A DNA stretch of 53,956 bases from an uncultured Eubacteriales bacterium (GCA_934378145.1 CAKXXW010000010.1:1-53956); one strand, 5' to 3'. Counted from the stretch's first letter, positions 25,195 through 33,952 are shown. Numbers and translations: made by a program. Notes: generated from the letters alone by a model not told the origin.

Positions 25195-28100
25195 TTGGGC
25201 TTCAATATGACTCCGGCGCAGAGAAACGCCGTTGAAACAAGAGACAAAAGCATACTCCTTTCCGCTGCCGCGGGTTCCGGCAAAACAGCAGCACTGACGG
25301 CAAGGATAATCGGCTCTCTTACCGCCGCCGACGACCCCGCCGATCTGTCGAGGATGCTTGTCGTGACCTTCACCCGCGCTGCGGCGTCCGAGCTTCGCGA
25401 GAGGATATCGAAAGCGCTCGGCGACGCACTTGCCGCCGATCCGCTCAACGAACATCTGCTGCGGCAGTCGGTGCTTATCGGAAGCGCCGATATATGCACG
25501 ATAGATTCTTTCTGCCTTGACCTTGTTAAGGCTTATTTCCAGCGTCTGACGCTTGACGGAGGGACTCCCCTGCCGCCGGATTTCAGGCTTGCCGACGAGA
25601 CAGAGCTTTCTGCTCTCAAGCTCGATGTGATGAATTCGGTCATTGATTCGATGTACGATTCCTGTGACCCGTCGGTAAACTTTTCGCGTTTTGCCGAAAA
25701 TTTTTCCGGCACGCGCGATGAGGGCAAATTTATTGATATTCTCATAGATTATGCCGAAGATCTTGAAAATGTGACCTCGCCCGACACCTATACCGATGAT
25801 GCCGTGAAGGAATACAGAAACAGCGCGGAGCTTGACTTCTTTGACACGGTTTACGGGAAAAGGCTGAAAACGAGCCTTTCGGAGAAGCTCTCATATTTTG
25901 AGAGCATATGCGCAACCGCTTGCCGCGAGCTTGATGACGGAGGCGTGTGTGCAAAGAATTACCTTCCGGCGTTTGCCTCCGATCTTGACTTCTGCCGTTC
26001 TTTGAAGGCGGCTGTTGCCGAAGGATATGAAAAAGCCTCCGCGGTCGCGGGAACATATGCCGCGATGGGGCTGAAGAGCCTCGGAAAGCACGCAGACGAG
26101 ACGACGAAAGCCTATCAGAAGCTGCGCGAGACCTACAAAAAAGAGCTTTCCGGAATGAAGGAAAAGTATTTCTGCCTTACTCCGGCAGAGATCTCGGCTC
26201 TCGCACTCAGAACGGCGGAGGAGCTTTCGGTGCTTTCGGCTGTCATTTCGGAATACAGGCGGAGATATGCAAAGGAAAAGATCCTTCGCAGGATCCTTGA
26301 ATTTTCCGACATAAAACGACTTGCGCATACACTTCTCGTAAAAAAGGACGGAACACCGACCGAAACGGCACTTGAGCTGCGCCAAAAATACGACGCCGTT
26401 TATATTGACGAGTATCAGGATGTCGACCCCGTGCAGGACGAGATATTCCGCGCGGTGTCAAAGGAAGGCTGCCGCTTCTCGGTCGGAGATATAAAGCAGA
26501 GCATTTACGGATTCCGCGGAGCCGAACCGGCAGTATTCGGCAGTATGCGCGATTCCATGCCCGATTTCGGCTCTCCGGATGCCGAAGAACGGCGCGAATG
26601 TGCGATCTATATGTCTGAAAACTTTAGGTGCGACGGCCCCGTGATAGATTTTGTCAACGCCGTCAGCCGTTCGACCTTTATGCTTGCCGGCGGAGTCGTC
26701 GGCTATCGTCGCGAGGACGACCTTATCCACGGAAGATCCGACGCCGACAGCGAAAAGGTCAGGCTCTCTCTCTTTTGCTCGGGAGCCGGAGAAGCAACGC
26801 GCCCCGAGGTGGCGTATATAGTATCCGAGATCGCCGCGCTCGTTGCGGATGGCAGGAAGGATGACGGAACACCGATCGGATATTCCGATATTGCCGTACT
26901 CAGCCGCAGCTCGAACTTTTCATCTCTTGTCGAGGAAGCTCTGAGCGCCGCGGGAATACCGTCCGAAAATTCAGCGGCGAAGGATTTCTTTGCAAATCCC
27001 GAGATCCTGCTCGTATTTTCGCTTCTTGCGGCAATAGATAATCCTCAGAAAGACATTATGCTCGCCGCGGCGCTGCGCTCGCCCTTTTTCGGCTTTACGA
27101 TGGACGAACTTGTAAGGATACGCGCGGCGTCGGATATTTCTTACTCACTTTTTGACGCCACGGAGGAATATGCGGCAATCGACCTTGCCGACGGTGAACT
27201 GAAAGAAAAATGTGCGGATTTTCTTGCGCTCTTCGATTCTCTGCGCGAGGAGAGCCGAAGCTCTCCCGTTGACCGCTTTGTGCGCGACATATTTGAAAAG
27301 TTTTCGGTCATGTCGCTGTCGGACGATAATTCCGGCAGGACTGCCGAGCAGATACATGCAAATCTTGTTAGATTCTCCGACTATGCATTGAGATATGCGA
27401 AAACGCGTACGGACGGACTTACCGGCTTTGTAAACTACATAAGCTCGATCATCGAATCAGGCGAGACGGTCGATTCACCTTCGGTCCCTTCGGCAGTCGG
27501 AGCTGTAAAAATAATGACGATACACAAATCGAAAGGGCTTGAGTTTCCTGTCGTCTTCCTTGTCGGTTGCGGTGTAAGGTTCAACCGCGATGACCTCAAT
27601 TCCACCCTCCTGTCGGATACCGGAACAGGAATAGCATTAAAGCTGACCGACGACACGGGATTTGCGAGGACCGACACACCTCACAGACTCGCACTTACCG
27701 TTTCAATAAGAGAAAAGCAGACGGAGGAGCAGATGCGGGTCCTATATGTTGCCCTCACCCGCGCCCGCGAAAGACTTTATGTGACCGGCTCGGTCGGCGG
27801 TAAGGATCCCGAGGGGGCGTTGATGCTTGCGAAAAGCCGTGCGCGCTTTGCCTGCCGTTCGTCGGTCATGGCGGCAAACTGTTACCTTGATTGGCTGCTT
27901 CCTGCGGCTGTTTATGCGGGAGATTGCCTTGAGCTTTCGGTATTTCCGGACGGTGCGGAGCTTCCGAACACTGCCGAAGATCATCAGGAAAGCCCCGAAA
28001 CGGCAGAAAATTCGTCGGAGATAAGCGAGGCAAGGTACAGAAAGATAAAGGAGCGGTTATCCGAGATGTTCGGATATTCCTATCCGCACGCCGAAGCCGT

Positions 28101-28788
28101 AAGGATCCCCGCAAAGCTCTCGGTATCGCGCCTGTATCCCGATCTGCTTGACGAAGGTACTGCCGAACCCGCAAGCGACCGTCTTCCCGCGCCCGAAAGG
28201 AAGCCTCTTTTCATGATGGCGGAGGTCGACAGGCGGGCAAGCGCCGCCGAAAAAGGCACCGCGACTCACCTTTTCCTTCAGTTCTGCGACTTTGAAAGAG
28301 CGAAGCGTTCGGTCACGGAGGAGCTTTCGCGCCTCGTTACGGAAAGATTCATTCCCGCCGGAAGCGCCGCGCTTGTAAATATCCGTCAGCTCGAAAGATT
28401 CTTCTCTTCGTCTTTCTTCGCAAAGATAGAAGGTTCAAAGAAGCTATGGCGGGAAACGCGCTTCAATCTGTTGCTTCCCGCAGCGGAATTTACCTCCGAC
28501 AGTGCGGTAGCCGACGCTCTCAAGGGTGAGGAGATACTCGTTCAGGGTGTTATAGACCTGCTGTTTATCGACCGCGACGGCAGGATAGTGCTGTGCGATT
28601 ACAAGACAGACTATGTTCCGAAGGAATTTGCCGGTGACGATGAAAAGATCCGGCGCTTCTTCCTTGACCGTCACGGTGAACAGCTTTCGTACTACAAAAA
28701 GGCAGCAGAAAAGCTTCTTTCGGCAGGACCCGACGGTGTATGCATATACTCTCTTTTCCTCGGGGAAGAGTTCTACCTTGATATATAA
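25195..28788 (+). CDS. addA: ATP-dependent helicase/nuclease AddA
   Basis: UvrD-type helicase with a RecB-type nuclease domain; the partner of AddB in recombinational repair. Motifs in order: AAAGSGKTAAL (Walker A), VTFTRAAASELRERI (Ia), DEYQDVDPVQ (Walker B/II), GDIKQSIYGFRGAEP (III), TIHKSKGLEFPVVFL (V), ALTRARERLYVTG (VI), and near residue 1135 the nuclease core LCDYKTDY. At 1197 residues its length is normal. The start is a TTG at 25195: AAAGGAGGTG ends seven bases before it, while the next in-frame ATG (25207) is too far (about 19 bases). The upstream frame from 25159 overlaps addB and is rejected. Confidence 0.97.
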   Translation: MGFNMTPAQRNAVETRDKSILLSAAAGSGKTAALTARIIGSLTAADDPADLSRMLVVTFTRAAASELRERISKALGDALAADPLNEHLLRQSVLIGSADICTIDSFCLDLVKAYFQRLTLDGGTPLPPDFRLADETELSALKLDVMNSVIDSMYDSCDPSVNFSRFAENFSGTRDEGKFIDILIDYAEDLENVTSPDTYTDDAVKEYRNSAELDFFDTVYGKRLKTSLSEKLSYFESICATACRELDDGGVCAKNYLPAFASDLDFCRSLKAAVAEGYEKASAVAGTYAAMGLKSLGKHADETTKAYQKLRETYKKELSGMKEKYFCLTPAEISALALRTAEELSVLSAVISEYRRRYAKEKILRRILEFSDIKRLAHTLLVKKDGTPTETALELRQKYDAVYIDEYQDVDPVQDEIFRAVSKEGCRFSVGDIKQSIYGFRGAEPAVFGSMRDSMPDFGSPDAEERRECAIYMSENFRCDGPVIDFVNAVSRSTFMLAGGVVGYRREDDLIHGRSDADSEKVRLSLFCSGAGEATRPEVAYIVSEIAALVADGRKDDGTPIGYSDIAVLSRSSNFSSLVEEALSAAGIPSENSAAKDFFANPEILLVFSLLAAIDNPQKDIMLAAALRSPFFGFTMDELVRIRAASDISYSLFDATEEYAAIDLADGELKEKCADFLALFDSLREESRSSPVDRFVRDIFEKFSVMSLSDDNSGRTAEQIHANLVRFSDYALRYAKTRTDGLTGFVNYISSIIESGETVDSPSVPSAVGAVKIMTIHKSKGLEFPVVFLVGCGVRFNRDDLNSTLLSDTGTGIALKLTDDTGFARTDTPHRLALTVSIREKQTEEQMRVLYVALTRARERLYVTGSVGGKDPEGALMLAKSRARFACRSSVMAANCYLDWLLPAAVYAGDCLELSVFPDGAELPNTAEDHQESPETAENSSEISEARYRKIKERLSEMFGYSYPHAEAVRIPAKLSVSRLYPDLLDEGTAEPASDRLPAPERKPLFMMAEVDRRASAAEKGTATHLFLQFCDFERAKRSVTEELSRLVTERFIPAGSAALVNIRQLERFFSSSFFAKIEGSKKLWRETRFNLLLPAAEFTSDSAVADALKGEEILVQGVIDLLFIDRDGRIVLCDYKTDYVPKEFAGDDEKIRRFFLDRHGEQLSYYKKAAEKLLSAGPDGVCIYSLFLGEEFYLDI

Positions 28789-28821
28789 AAACATCCGGAG
28801 CTTATCGCTCCGGATGTTTTT
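28787..28821. terminator. Bidirectional intrinsic terminator between addA and mscL
   Basis: Perfect 11-bp arms ACATCCGGAGC (28791-28801) and GCTCCGGATGT (28807-28817), with T runs on both flanks. The two genes converge. Confidence 0.9.
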
Positions 28822-28827
28822 ATGCAG

Positions 28828-29370
28828 TTACTTTTTGGATACAGCCTCGCAGATCTTTTCGAGTAGCTTTTCCTGGTTGAGAAGGCTCTCTTCGATCTGA
28901 TTCTGTCTTGCAGCTGCGACTGCGGCTGCCTCGGCGGCAGCTTTCTTTTCGGCTTCGGCTTTCGCGGCAGCCTCGGCTGCCTTTGCTTCCTCTGCAGCGA
29001 GCTTTTTCCTTTCAAGCGTCGCTCTCGCCTTTGTGATAAGGCGAAGCACGAGGAAGATGCAGAACGCAACTATCAGGAAGTCGATGATCGTCTGGATCCA
29101 TGTGCCCCAAAGTATCGCGATCTCCTTCTGCTCGACCACATCGTTGACGATCTTTTCGGGGACAAGAACGGTCTTCAGAGAGTCAAGGTCCTTACCGCTT
29201 CCGGTAATAAGGCTCACCACGGGGTTGATTATGTAGTTTACGAGTCCCGTGACTATCTTACCGAAGGCTCCGCCTATGACAACACCGACCGCCATGTCGA
29301 CGACATTGCCCTTTGAAATGAACTTTTTGAAGTCAGACCAAAAAGTGCTTTTTTTCTTTTCCTTTGCCAT
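28828..29370 (-). CDS. mscL: Large-conductance mechanosensitive channel MscL
   Basis: Homopentameric membrane channel that opens under osmotic downshock. The 180-residue protein has the conserved N-terminal helix FKKFISKGNVVDMAVGVVIGGAFG, TM1, a short outer loop with LVPEKI, and TM2 (IIDFLIVAFCIFLVLRLI). It is longer than the usual 130-150 residues because an Ala/Glu/Lys-rich linker (about 115-155) precedes the C-terminal bundle helix. The ATG follows AAAGGAG. It is 33 bases after recR with no terminator in between, so it may be the last gene of the dnaX transcript. Confidence 0.96.
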   Translation of the reverse strand: MAKEKKKSTFWSDFKKFISKGNVVDMAVGVVIGGAFGKIVTGLVNYIINPVVSLITGSGKDLDSLKTVLVPEKIVNDVVEQKEIAILWGTWIQTIIDFLIVAFCIFLVLRLITKARATLERKKLAAEEAKAAEAAAKAEAEKKAAAEAAAVAAARQNQIEESLLNQEKLLEKICEAVSKK

Positions 29371-29403
29371 TTATTTTATCTCCTTTGCAATATTATCAGA
29401 GTA

Positions 29404-30006
29404 TCAGACATCACGCCGTCCCTGAAGCGCGCGGAAAAGCGTTACTTCATCGGCGTATTCAAGATCCCCGCCGACCGGCATACCGTAGGCAAGTCGCGTG
29501 ACCTTTATCCCGAGCGGGCGGATCAGCTTTGATATGTACATTGCGGTCGCCTCACCCTCGACATTGGGATTTGTCGCTACTATGACTTCACGGATCTCGT
29601 CGGTTTCGCCGATCCGTTCGAGAAGTTCCTTTATATATAGCTTATCGGGGGTAACTCCGTTTACGGGAGAGATCACGCCGTGAAGGACATGATAGACTCC
29701 GTTGAATTCCCTTACCTTCTCGAATGCCGCAACATCCTTCGGATCCTCGACGACGCAGATAACACTCCTGTCGCGTGACACATCCGAGCATACGGGGCAA
29801 AGTTCCCTGTCGGTCAGGTTTTTGCACACCGGACAAAGATGTATCTTTTCCTTTGCATCGGTTATAGCTCTTGCGAATTCAAGTGCTTCCTCATCGGTCA
29901 GTTCAAGCACTGCATAAGCCATACGCATAGCCGATTTTCTTCCGACACCGGGAAGCCTTCCGAATTGCTCCGAAAGGCGCTGAAGAGATTCTATATATTC
30001 AGCCAT
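29404..30006 (-). CDS. recR: Recombination mediator RecR
   Basis: Zinc-binding toprim protein that helps RecO load RecA on gapped DNA. The 200-residue protein has the helix-hairpin-helix LGRLPGVGRKSA-type N terminus, a four-cysteine zinc site (Cys58, 61, 70, 73), the Toprim segment with VVEDPKD, and the family-typical C terminus RLAYGMPVGGDLEYADE. Its start lies three bases after the ybaB stop codon without a clear SD, so translation is probably coupled. Confidence 0.98.
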   Translation of the reverse strand: MAEYIESLQRLSEQFGRLPGVGRKSAMRMAYAVLELTDEEALEFARAITDAKEKIHLCPVCKNLTDRELCPVCSDVSRDRSVICVVEDPKDVAAFEKVREFNGVYHVLHGVISPVNGVTPDKLYIKELLERIGETDEIREVIVATNPNVEGEATAMYISKLIRPLGIKVTRLAYGMPVGGDLEYADEVTLFRALQGRRDV

Positions 30007-30009
30007 AGA

Positions 30010-30363
30010 TCAGAACAGCCCGGGGAATCCGCCGCCGAAGCCGCCGGTGAGCTTGCCCATTTCCTTGCCGTTCGTTTCGTCAACGCGCTTTATGCCCTCG
30101 TTGACCGCCGCCGTGATTATATCCGACAGAGTCTCGACATCGTCGGGATCGACTATATCGGGCGAGATCTCGATCCCGAGTATCTCACGCTTACCGTTTA
30201 TTTTCAGTTTCACCATTCCGCCGCCTGCGGAAATATCGTATTCACGGGCGTCAAGGTCCGCCTGAAGCTCTGCGGCTTCCTCCTGCAGTTTCTGCGCCTG
30301 TCTTATCATGGCGTTCATATTCTGAGCGCCGCCGCCCATTCCCTTCGGGATATTTGCTCTCAT
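30010..30363 (-). CDS. ybaB: YbaB/EbfC nucleoid-associated protein
   Basis: Small dimeric DNA-binding protein of the EbfC family, often encoded between dnaX and recR. The 117-residue product has the Gly/Met-rich start, the helix MIRQAQKLQEEAAELQADL, the strand region VKLKINGKREILGIEIS, and a C-terminal helix with a Gly/Phe-rich end. It overlaps dnaX by ATGA, with GGAGGAAG as its SD within the dnaX end. Confidence 0.96.
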   Translation of the reverse strand: MRANIPKGMGGGAQNMNAMIRQAQKLQEEAAELQADLDAREYDISAGGGMVKLKINGKREILGIEISPDIVDPDDVETLSDIITAAVNEGIKRVDETNGKEMGKLTGGFGGGFPGLF

Positions 30364-31982
30364 TTTGAGTCTTCCTCCAGATTATCAAGTATTTCGTCTA
30401 TTATACTGTCGCCTTCGCCGCCCTGTGACGGTGAGGTTTCAAAAACGACTCTGACTGCCTGTCCGATATGTGCCGACACGGTCTGCGAAAGGTCATCAGC
30501 CGACAGCGATTCCTCGGCGCGGCTGCGCTGAAAGTCACTGTCAAAGCGGATTATCGCGTTTCCGTTCCCGTCTGTGTACGCCGACGCGGAATTGAGGCTT
30601 ATCCATCTGACGATATCGGACGATTTTATCTCATCAAGTATATCCGCCCATGCGCGAAGCGGGCGAAGTACCCGTTTACCCTCGACAGGCGGTACCGCGG
30701 TCTTTTTCACTGCAGTATCTGTTGCGGCAAAAGAAGCTTTTGCGGCTTCCTCGTTTTTTACGGGAGTTGCCGTTTCTTTTTTATCTTTATCGGACACTAA
30801 GGTTTCCGGTCCATCGACAGTTGTCACGGATACGGGCGAGAGGCGTGATGCCTCGAGCTTTGAGATCCTTGAAAGTATGGCATCGGTCCTGTTGTCGAGC
30901 TTTTCGTCACACATACGCATAAGGGTAAGTTCCGCTGTGATCCTTGCCGTTGATGCCGAGCGATTGATTCTTGCAAGTGCGTCATCGAGCAGCCCGCAAT
31001 GCCAGAGCAGCGTTTCTTTTGTGAACTTGCCCGCGATCGCAGCAAGCTCTTCGGTCTCCGCATCGGTGAGGTCAAGATATTCCGATGCGTTCGGTGACGA
31101 ACGGAATACCAGCATATCGCGCCAGAACGAGATCATATCCTGGCAGAAGACCGCTATGCTTTTCGAGGAACTTACGAGCGAATCTATCTCGGAAAATATC
31201 GTATCGTAATCTTTTGTGCTGACTGCTTTTGCCATTTTCAGCGTTTGCTCACGCCCTGTGCTTCCGACAGTCTCGCAGACGAGCGCAGGCGTTATTTTCT
31301 CTCCGTTGCCGGCGCAAAGCTCAAGCAGGCTTATCGCGTCTCTCATCCCTCCCTGCGCAAGCCGGGCAAGCAGGTGCGCGGCGTCGGCTGTGAGGTCTAT
31401 ATTTTCTTCACCGGCGATGAAGTCAAGCCTTTTCGCCAGAACGGGTGTCGGGATCCTTCTGAATTCAAAACGCTGGCATCTTGATACGATGGTAGCCGGC
31501 AGCTTATGCTGTTCGGTCGTCGCGAGTATGAATATAACATACGACGGCGGCTCTTCGAGTGTTTTCAGCAGAGCGTTGAAGGCGCTCTGCGAGAGCATAT
31601 GGACCTCGTCGACGATGTAGACCCTGTATTTGAGTTGCGAGGGGGCAAAAACCACTTCGTCGCGTATATCTCTTATGTTATCGACGCCGTTGTTTGACGC
31701 GGCGTCCATCTCAAGAACATCGGTAGCCGTTCCCTCTTCGATCGCGCGGCAGGCGTTGCAGACTCCGCAAGGCTCACCGTTCACCGGATGCTCGCAGTTG
31801 ACAGCCTTTGCAAGGATCTTTGCGCAGGTCGTCTTTCCGACCCCGCGAGAGCCGCAGAAGAGGTAGGCGTGGCTTTCTTTCCCGTGTTCGACCTCATAAC
31901 GAAGAACCGAAGTGATATGCTCCTGCCCACAGACATCCGAAAAGCTCTTCGGACGCCACTTGCGATAAAGCGCCTGATGCAT
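30360..31982 (-). CDS. dnaX: DNA polymerase III subunits gamma/tau
   Basis: Clamp-loader ATPase of the replicative polymerase. The 540-residue protein has the Walker A loop GSRGVGKTT (44-52), a zinc-binding module Cys63, 72, 75, 78, IVDEVHMLS (Walker B), and ATTEQHKLPATIVSRCQRF containing the sensor/SRC motif. The collar region and a Lys/Thr-rich linker (about 395-440) lead to a tau-like C-terminal domain. No AAAAAAG-type frameshift site was noticed. The ATG follows GGAGTGATATT and lies 35 bases after the SRP RNA gene with no terminator between. Confidence 0.98.
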   Translation of the reverse strand: MHQALYRKWRPKSFSDVCGQEHITSVLRYEVEHGKESHAYLFCGSRGVGKTTCAKILAKAVNCEHPVNGEPCGVCNACRAIEEGTATDVLEMDAASNNGVDNIRDIRDEVVFAPSQLKYRVYIVDEVHMLSQSAFNALLKTLEEPPSYVIFILATTEQHKLPATIVSRCQRFEFRRIPTPVLAKRLDFIAGEENIDLTADAAHLLARLAQGGMRDAISLLELCAGNGEKITPALVCETVGSTGREQTLKMAKAVSTKDYDTIFSEIDSLVSSSKSIAVFCQDMISFWRDMLVFRSSPNASEYLDLTDAETEELAAIAGKFTKETLLWHCGLLDDALARINRSASTARITAELTLMRMCDEKLDNRTDAILSRISKLEASRLSPVSVTTVDGPETLVSDKDKKETATPVKNEEAAKASFAATDTAVKKTAVPPVEGKRVLRPLRAWADILDEIKSSDIVRWISLNSASAYTDGNGNAIIRFDSDFQRSRAEESLSADDLSQTVSAHIGQAVRVVFETSPSQGGEGDSIIDEILDNLEEDSK

Positions 31983-32016
31983 AATATCACTCCGTTTCTC
32001 TGATGTATAAAAGTAA

Positions 32017-32288
32017 GGTCATACACCTCAAGATCGAATTCTATCCCTACGCGATTACCGTTTTCTCGGCTCGGGGCAGGCATCCCCGCGGCACACCGGG
32101 AAATCCGCTTAATGCTGCTCGGTTCCCCGCCTGACATGGTTCACGGCGCCCGATTGCGCGGGACCCACCCGTCAACGCTTCGAAAAACGGCTCTGTCGTA
32201 AAAATATTACCCTCAAATGAGGAATTAACCCCTGCTACAGCGGATTTCAGGTACAGGGCGCCGCTACCTCCCCGGTTAGTATGACCTC
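32017..32288 (-). ncRNA. ffs: Signal recognition particle RNA, long form with Alu domain
   Basis: RNA scaffold of SRP for co-translational protein targeting. On the minus strand the 5' part carries the Alu-domain blocks GGGGAGGTAGCGG, GCCCTGTACCTG and TCCGCT-TAGCAGGG known from B. subtilis scRNA. Further on lies the Ffh-binding helix 8: GAACCATGTCAGG, a GGAA tetraloop, and GAGCAGCATTAAGC. The ends pair: GGTCATAC near the 5' end with GTATGACC near the 3' end, giving a length of about 270. The promoter at 32296-32324 fixes the 5' end to within a few bases. No covariance model was run. Confidence 0.95.
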
Positions 32289-32295
32289 AACGCTT

Positions 32296-32324
32296 ATTAT
32301 ATCAGATTTTTTCTCTTTTTGCAA
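32296..32324 (-). promoter_or_regulatory. Promoter of ffs (and perhaps dnaX-ybaB-recR-mscL)
   Basis: Minus-strand TTGCAA (32319-32324), 17-base spacer and TATAAT (32296-32301). There is no separate promoter pair visible between the SRP RNA and dnaX. Confidence 0.8.
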
Positions 32325-32403
32325 TACCTGCGGAAGATTTTTTGCAACTATATTTTACATAAAGAAAGGACACCCTTGCCTTTCGGTTCGGGTGTCGCGA
32401 TAT

Positions 32404-32658
32404 TTATGCCTTTGCCTGCGAAAATTTGTTTTTTGCCGCGGTGATCTTTGTCTGTTCGACCTGCTCGTTCTTATACCAGCCCTTCGCCGACATCTTGTTG
32501 TAGATGTCGTTCTGAACGGTCAGAGCGTCGTCAAACGATGTTTTGAAGGTCGTATGCACATTCTGGGTCGAGGACTCGATGGCGCCGTGCATATAAAGGT
32601 CGCAAACTCCCTTCTGTACGAGCAGAAGGTTTTCCATAAGGTCTTTGTCATTCATCAT
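32404..32658 (-). CDS. CotF-family spore coat protein
   Basis: Small protein of the coat F family, which associates with the spore coat in Bacillota. The 84-residue product carries the family pattern DKDLMENLLLVQKGVCDLYMHG near the N terminus, IESSTQNVH, and NDIYNKMSAKGWY towards the end. The start is the first of two adjacent ATGs at 32658; AAGGAGG lies ten bases before it. It follows a 58-residue gene of similar helical character by 15 bases, so the two form a small operon. Expression in the mother cell is expected from family, but I see no clear sigma-E or sigma-K site. Confidence 0.88.
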   Translation of the reverse strand: MMNDKDLMENLLLVQKGVCDLYMHGAIESSTQNVHTTFKTSFDDALTVQNDIYNKMSAKGWYKNEQVEQTKITAAKNKFSQAKA

Positions 32659-32673
32659 CTTACCGTGTCCTCC

Positions 32674-32850
32674 TTAACCGAGCAAAGAATAGAATTTCGC
32701 ATAGCACGCCGCGTGCTTCTGCGCCATCTGCTCAACATAGTTTTTCAGTTCGGGATCACTGAGCTGGTTTGCCGTTTCGCGGCAGCAGGTCTCAAGGTAC
32801 TTTGCATGACCAAGGGCGTCTTCAACATAAAGAAGTTCTTTGGAAGTCAT
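32674..32850 (-). CDS. Small helical protein of 58 residues, probable coat-associated
   Basis: A short gene that simple length filters miss. It starts with ATG at 32850 after the perfect SD AAGGAGG (eight-base spacing) and ends with TAA at 32674-32676. The product begins MTSKELLYVEDALGHAKYL and has two short predicted helices with several Gln, Cys (Cys-Cys near 23-24) and aromatic residues, ending in AKFYSLLG. The CotF-type gene follows at once with its own SD formed across the stop codon (TTAAGGAGG). The pairing and composition resemble small coat-type proteins found beside CotF genes in Clostridia. Function is inferred from context only. Confidence 0.82.
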   Translation of the reverse strand: MTSKELLYVEDALGHAKYLETCCRETANQLSDPELKNYVEQMAQKHAACYAKFYSLLG

Positions 32851-33000
32851 TTTTTGTTCCTCCTTGTTTTTTGTTCCGCTCTATTATTTGCCACTTGCCT
32901 TCCCGGGTATTCGGGATTCCGAAAAATTATCGGGCAGAAGCTCATTTTTTTGCCGATTATTGATTTTGACAGGGCAAATTACCGTTTTTTGGCAATTGTG

Positions 33001-33077
33001 ACCATAAAATTATGGTAATTTTTGTAAAACTTTTTCTCGCACAGGGTATTGCCATAATTGGTAATTTATGGTATAAT
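33001..33077 (+). promoter_or_regulatory. spo0A promoter with CCATAA/TTATGG palindromes
   Basis: TTGCCA (33049-33054), 17-base spacer and TATAAT (33072-33077). Two inverted repeats with the same arms surround it: ACCATAAAATTATGGT (33001-33016, 2-base centre) and CCATAA-N8-TTATGG (33052-33071), which covers the -35 end and the whole spacer. A TGTCGGTT just after the -10 resembles half of a Spo0A box. A repressor-type operator is possible. Confidence 0.65.
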
Positions 33078-33124
33078 ATTGTTGTCGGTTTAAGACACAT
33101 ATCACAACAAACGGAGGAAAAAAC

Positions 33125-33913
33125 ATGGAATACAATGCAAAAATTCTTATTGCGGATGAAAATCCCGGACAGCGTCAGCTTTTGCGCGACGGACTTGCGA
33201 GAGCCGGATACCGCTTCATCGAAGAGGCATCAAATGGCGACGAGGCTATGAAGAAGCTCGAACGCTTCCACCCCGATGTGGCGATAGTCGATGTATGGCT
33301 CTCTAAGCTCGACGGGATCGGAGTTCTCAGAAATTCGGCTAAGCTCGACTACGGTCAGGATAAACAGCCTTCATTTATAATAGTATCAATGGTATCGAAT
33401 CAGAACATCTTTCTTGAGGCGATGGGCGCGGGTGCCGAGCTTTGTTTGCTCAAGCCCTACGACATCGGGAGCCTTTGCGAGCATATCGCCGAGATAGTCC
33501 GCGGAAGACAGAAAAAGCCCGTCGCATCGCGCTCTGTGGCGAGCCGTGATGATTCGATACCCGACCTTGAAACGCAGGTCACGAAAATAATACATCAGAT
33601 AGGCGTTCCCGCGCACATCAAGGGTTATCAGTACCTACGCACTGCGATACTTCTCACTGTGAACGACAGCGATATAATAAATTCGGTGACGAAGGTCCTC
33701 TATCCTTCGGTAGCGAAGAAGTATTCGACGACCACCTCGCGTGTCGAGCGTGCCATCCGTCACGCGATAGAGGTAGCATGGGATCGCGGCGATGTCGATA
33801 CACTCAATAGCTACTTCGGCTATACGATACAGAACAGCCGCGGCAAGCCCACAAATTCCGAATTCATAGCTATGATTGCCGATAATCTGAGACTTAAATA
33901 CAAGCTGAACTGA
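33125..33913 (+). CDS. spo0A: Sporulation master regulator Spo0A
   Basis: Response regulator that commits the cell to sporulation. The 262-residue protein has a receiver domain with acidic residues Asp11-Glu12, phospho-acceptor Asp56 and Lys110 (CLLKPYD). The conserved Spo0A DNA-binding domain follows (about 147-262): VTKIIHQIGVPAHIKGYQYLR, then YPSVAKKYSTTTSRVERAIRHAIEVAW with the recognition helix. The sequence after Asp56 is VWLSKLDG instead of the usual IIMPHLDG. The ATG follows CGGAGG. It is monocistronic between its own promoter and a terminator, and not next to spoIVB here. Confidence 0.97.
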   Translation: MEYNAKILIADENPGQRQLLRDGLARAGYRFIEEASNGDEAMKKLERFHPDVAIVDVWLSKLDGIGVLRNSAKLDYGQDKQPSFIIVSMVSNQNIFLEAMGAGAELCLLKPYDIGSLCEHIAEIVRGRQKKPVASRSVASRDDSIPDLETQVTKIIHQIGVPAHIKGYQYLRTAILLTVNDSDIINSVTKVLYPSVAKKYSTTTSRVERAIRHAIEVAWDRGDVDTLNSYFGYTIQNSRGKPTNSEFIAMIADNLRLKYKLN

Positions 33914-33918
33914 AAAAA

Positions 33919-33952
33919 GAAAAACGGAAGCTGTTTTTGCTTCCGTTTTTTT
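33919..33952. terminator. Intrinsic terminator after spo0A, probably bidirectional
   Basis: 12-bp arms AAAAACGGAAGC (33920-33931) and GCTTCCGTTTTT (33939-33950) with T tracts on both strands. fhs converges from the right. Confidence 0.88.

Noticed and set aside
32851..33000. Possible sigma-E or sigma-K promoter for the coat gene pair
   Set aside because: No pair of hexamers close enough to the known consensus was found by eye.
32281..33018. 245-codon plus-strand frame opposite the coat genes
   Set aside because: It starts in the SRP RNA/promoter region, runs antisense to two genes with perfect SDs, and has no motif.
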